This document shows positions 56,101 through 57,500 of a stretch of DNA of 57,500 nucleotides, piece after piece. This stretch comes from Glandiceps talaboti (taxonomy: Eukaryota > Hemichordata > Enteropneusta > Spengelidae): positions 2,225,001 to 2,282,500 of the forward strand of contig NC_135558.1 of the NCBI RefSeq assembly GCF_964340395.1, read 5' to 3'. Position numbers and translations under genes: made by a program. The notes under the pieces are model-generated. The model was not told the DNA's origin and did not search any database. It worked only from the letters and a program-made list of their open reading frames with translations. The number at the start of each line of letters is the position of its first letter. The first letter of the stretch is position 1.

Positions 56101-57435
56101 GCATACCCCAGAGTCTGTCTTTACTTGGTCAGGTGAGTTAAACAATTGCTGACTTGGACATGGTACATGTCGATGAGAGTGCGTACCCCAGGGTCTGTCT
56201 TTACTTGGTCAGGTGAGTTTAAATAGCTGACTTGGACATGATACATGTCGATGAGAGTGCGTACCCCAGGGTCTGTCTTTACTTGCCCCAGGGTCTGTCT
56301 TTACTTGCCCCAAGGTCTGTCTTTACTTGGTTAGGTGAGTTAAAATAGCTGACTTGGACATAATACATGTAAAGTTATGTGTGTTAGCAGAATGAGACGC
56401 AGTCAAATTTTGATAGGTATATTACAATTTACTATTGTTACCCAGTGTGCCCTCTAATGATAGCTAAATTTTGTTGTTGTGAGTCAAATGAGAAAACTAG
56501 GATTTCTTGTGAGTCACCACGTAGTAAGAGATAGGGGAACACCAAATGTTGATGCGTCTCTAGAAATTTGTGTCAGTGGCGTGTCAAGTTGGCTTAGAGG
56601 GCACACCGATGTTACCCATACTCTAGAATGCAGTCTACAATTATTTCTTAACAATTTTCTACCTTAGTCAAAAAGAGGTGTAACATTTCGATTATAATTC
56701 AATTATAACAGAGGTTGTTTTGTCCTTACCAAACATAAATTCAATCAGTTCAGTTTCAAAAGTGCAAGCAACGTAGTAGGAAGGGTTTGAAAACAAGTAC
56801 TCAATAACAATCATATACTTAGATGTTTTGCGTTGAAATCCATCTGAATATAAGTAAGTGTATGAACAGTAATTATGTGTTCTTGTTTCTATTACAGTTG
56901 TGTTAATTATGTACCTGAACCAGAAGATGCTAACCTGTTGAAAACAGCACTGCGTCTCTTCAGAAGATTTGACAGATACCCAGAAGCATTGAGACTGGCA
57001 ATGCAACTCAATGATATAGAGTTGATTGAAGAGATCTTCACATCATGCAAAGACATGTATGTTATTCTTATTTGTACTTAGTCTATGTACAATGTATTTT
57101 ATGTAGTCTGCTACTACTGTCTACTGTGTTGCATCATGCAAAGGCATGTATTCTAAGTCAGTCAATGTAGTTCATATTGTCTTTTAATTTTTCCAAACTA
57201 ACACTTTCTGCTGCACCAAAAGATGGAAAGATCGCATGTTTATGTTGGATAGACAGAAAACTTATCTGGATTTAAATTTTTATATTTCAGTTTGATACAG
57301 AAACAGATGGCATTTATGTTGGGTAGACAGCAAACTTATCTGGATTTGAATGATGACATGGATGACTATGATGACTTAGTAGAAATCATGTCCAATGTTC
57401 ATCTCAATAGTAACTTTCTAGCTCTGGCACGTGAA
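53141..57435 (+). CDS. PSMD2: 26S proteasome regulatory subunit Rpn1, N-terminal 7 exons (continues beyond window)
   Basis: Rpn1 is the large scaffold of the 19S base that docks ubiquitin-like shuttle proteins. Exons: 53141-53233, 53913-53969, 54812-54976, 55565-55686, 55905-56132, 56898-57056, 57291-57435, then a donor at 57436. They give 323 residues of an expected roughly 900. Residues 1-35 are a Lys/Glu-rich tract typical of Rpn1. Diagnostic blocks follow: [71 protein letters not shown] and [15 protein letters not shown]. The PC repeats and C-terminus lie to the right. The start reads ATCATGGCGGAT, with A at -3 and G at +4; it also resembles a YY1 site (ATGGCGG core) placed over the initiation codon. 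The edges of exons 5, 6 and 7 have duplicated copies in the flanking introns. Confidence 0.96.
53970..54811. other. PSMD2 intron 2, nothing recognised
   Basis: AT-rich; no element found. Intron 1 (53234-53912) is likewise unremarkable. Confidence 0.5.
55096..55266 (+). mobile_element. hAT-like MITE with perfect ends and 8-bp target-site duplication
   Basis: A 171-bp element in PSMD2 intron 3. Termini CAGTGTGTCCTCTAA and TTAGAGGACACACTG are perfect inverted repeats. The flanks ATCATAGA (55088-55095 and 55267-55274) are a perfect 8-bp duplication, the hAT hallmark. It is non-coding, so mobilisation would depend on a transposase elsewhere. Confidence 0.88.
55749..55780. repeat. (GAAT)n microsatellite
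   Basis: Short GAAT run in PSMD2 intron 4. Confidence 0.9.
56133..56370 (+). repeat. Young tandem copies of the PSMD2 exon 5 end and donor
   Basis: The exon 5 end (gatgagagtgcataccccag, agtctgtctttacttggtca) with donor ggtgagtt and about 40 bp of intron is repeated twice more (starts near 56172 and 56249). In the last unit ccccagggtctgtctttact is itself tripled. Identity is very high. Readthrough gives AGG TGA, a stop. Confidence 0.93.
56443..56608 (+). mobile_element. Second hAT-like MITE copy
   Basis: A 166-bp copy in PSMD2 intron 5, same orientation as 55096-55266. Ends CAGTGTGCCCTCTAA / TTAGAGGGCACACCG have one mismatch. Flanks ttgttacc (56435-56442) and atgttacc (56609-56616) agree at 7 of 8 positions. 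Confidence 0.85.
57126..57290 (+). repeat. Decayed copies of PSMD2 exon 6 end and exon 7 start in intron 6
   Basis: gcatcatgcaaaggcatgta (about 57131) matches the exon 6 end catcatgcaaagacatgta. At about 57232-57275 atgtttatgttggatagaca and aacttatctggattt match exon 7 (atttatgttgggtagacag, aacttatctggatttg). Both edges of one intron have thus been copied inward. Confidence 0.8.
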
Positions 57436-57500
57436 GTAAGTATAACACATGGAGTACATATACATGATAACTTAGCATGCAGGGGACAGTTCTGTGTCTT

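Overview
The window is nuclear DNA of an animal. It has intron-rich genes with canonical GT/AG splice sites, proteins close to those of vertebrates, AT-rich introns, and very abundant microsatellites and minisatellites. The gene content does not settle the phylum. An invertebrate bilaterian (deuterostome or lophotrochozoan) fits best, because GBE1, ILVBL and PSMD2 look strongly metazoan while intron and repeat style is not vertebrate-like. This placement is inference only.

Layout. On the minus strand, 14 exons of a KIF21-type kinesin run from its start codon at 23302 down to 3295, and the rest of the gene lies beyond the left edge. Head to head with it, 502 bp away, the glycogen branching enzyme gene GBE1 starts at 23805 on the plus strand and ends at 35836 (13 exons, complete). 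After a 4.2 kb intergenic stretch with a SINE and two MITE-type elements, ILVBL/HACL2 (2-hydroxyacyl-CoA lyase 2) occupies 40055-49274 (14 exons, complete). Two terminal exons of an aldo-keto reductase follow at 52139-52483 without recognisable upstream exons. PSMD2 (proteasome subunit Rpn1) then begins at 53141 and runs off the right edge (7 exons seen). A truncated TRIM-type RING-finger reading frame sits inside a KIF21 intron (10018-10188).

The genes do not form one pathway: microtubule motor, glycogen synthesis, ER fatty-acid alpha-oxidation, carbonyl reduction and protein degradation. The KIF21/GBE1 pair probably shares a bidirectional promoter.

The most striking pattern is structural. 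At many exon-intron junctions, in all five protein genes, a short piece spanning the exon edge and often its splice site has been duplicated in tandem into the adjoining intron. Copies range from nearly identical (PSMD2 exon 5) to badly decayed (ILVBL exon 7). Reading into the intron meets an in-frame stop in the cases checked, so these are not alternative exons. The window also holds about a dozen minisatellites, including a ~1.6 kb array of a 21-bp unit in GBE1 and a SINE whose tRNA-like head has itself become a six-copy 69-bp array. All exon coordinates were derived by hand from reading frame, splice consensus and remembered homologues, without alignment software.
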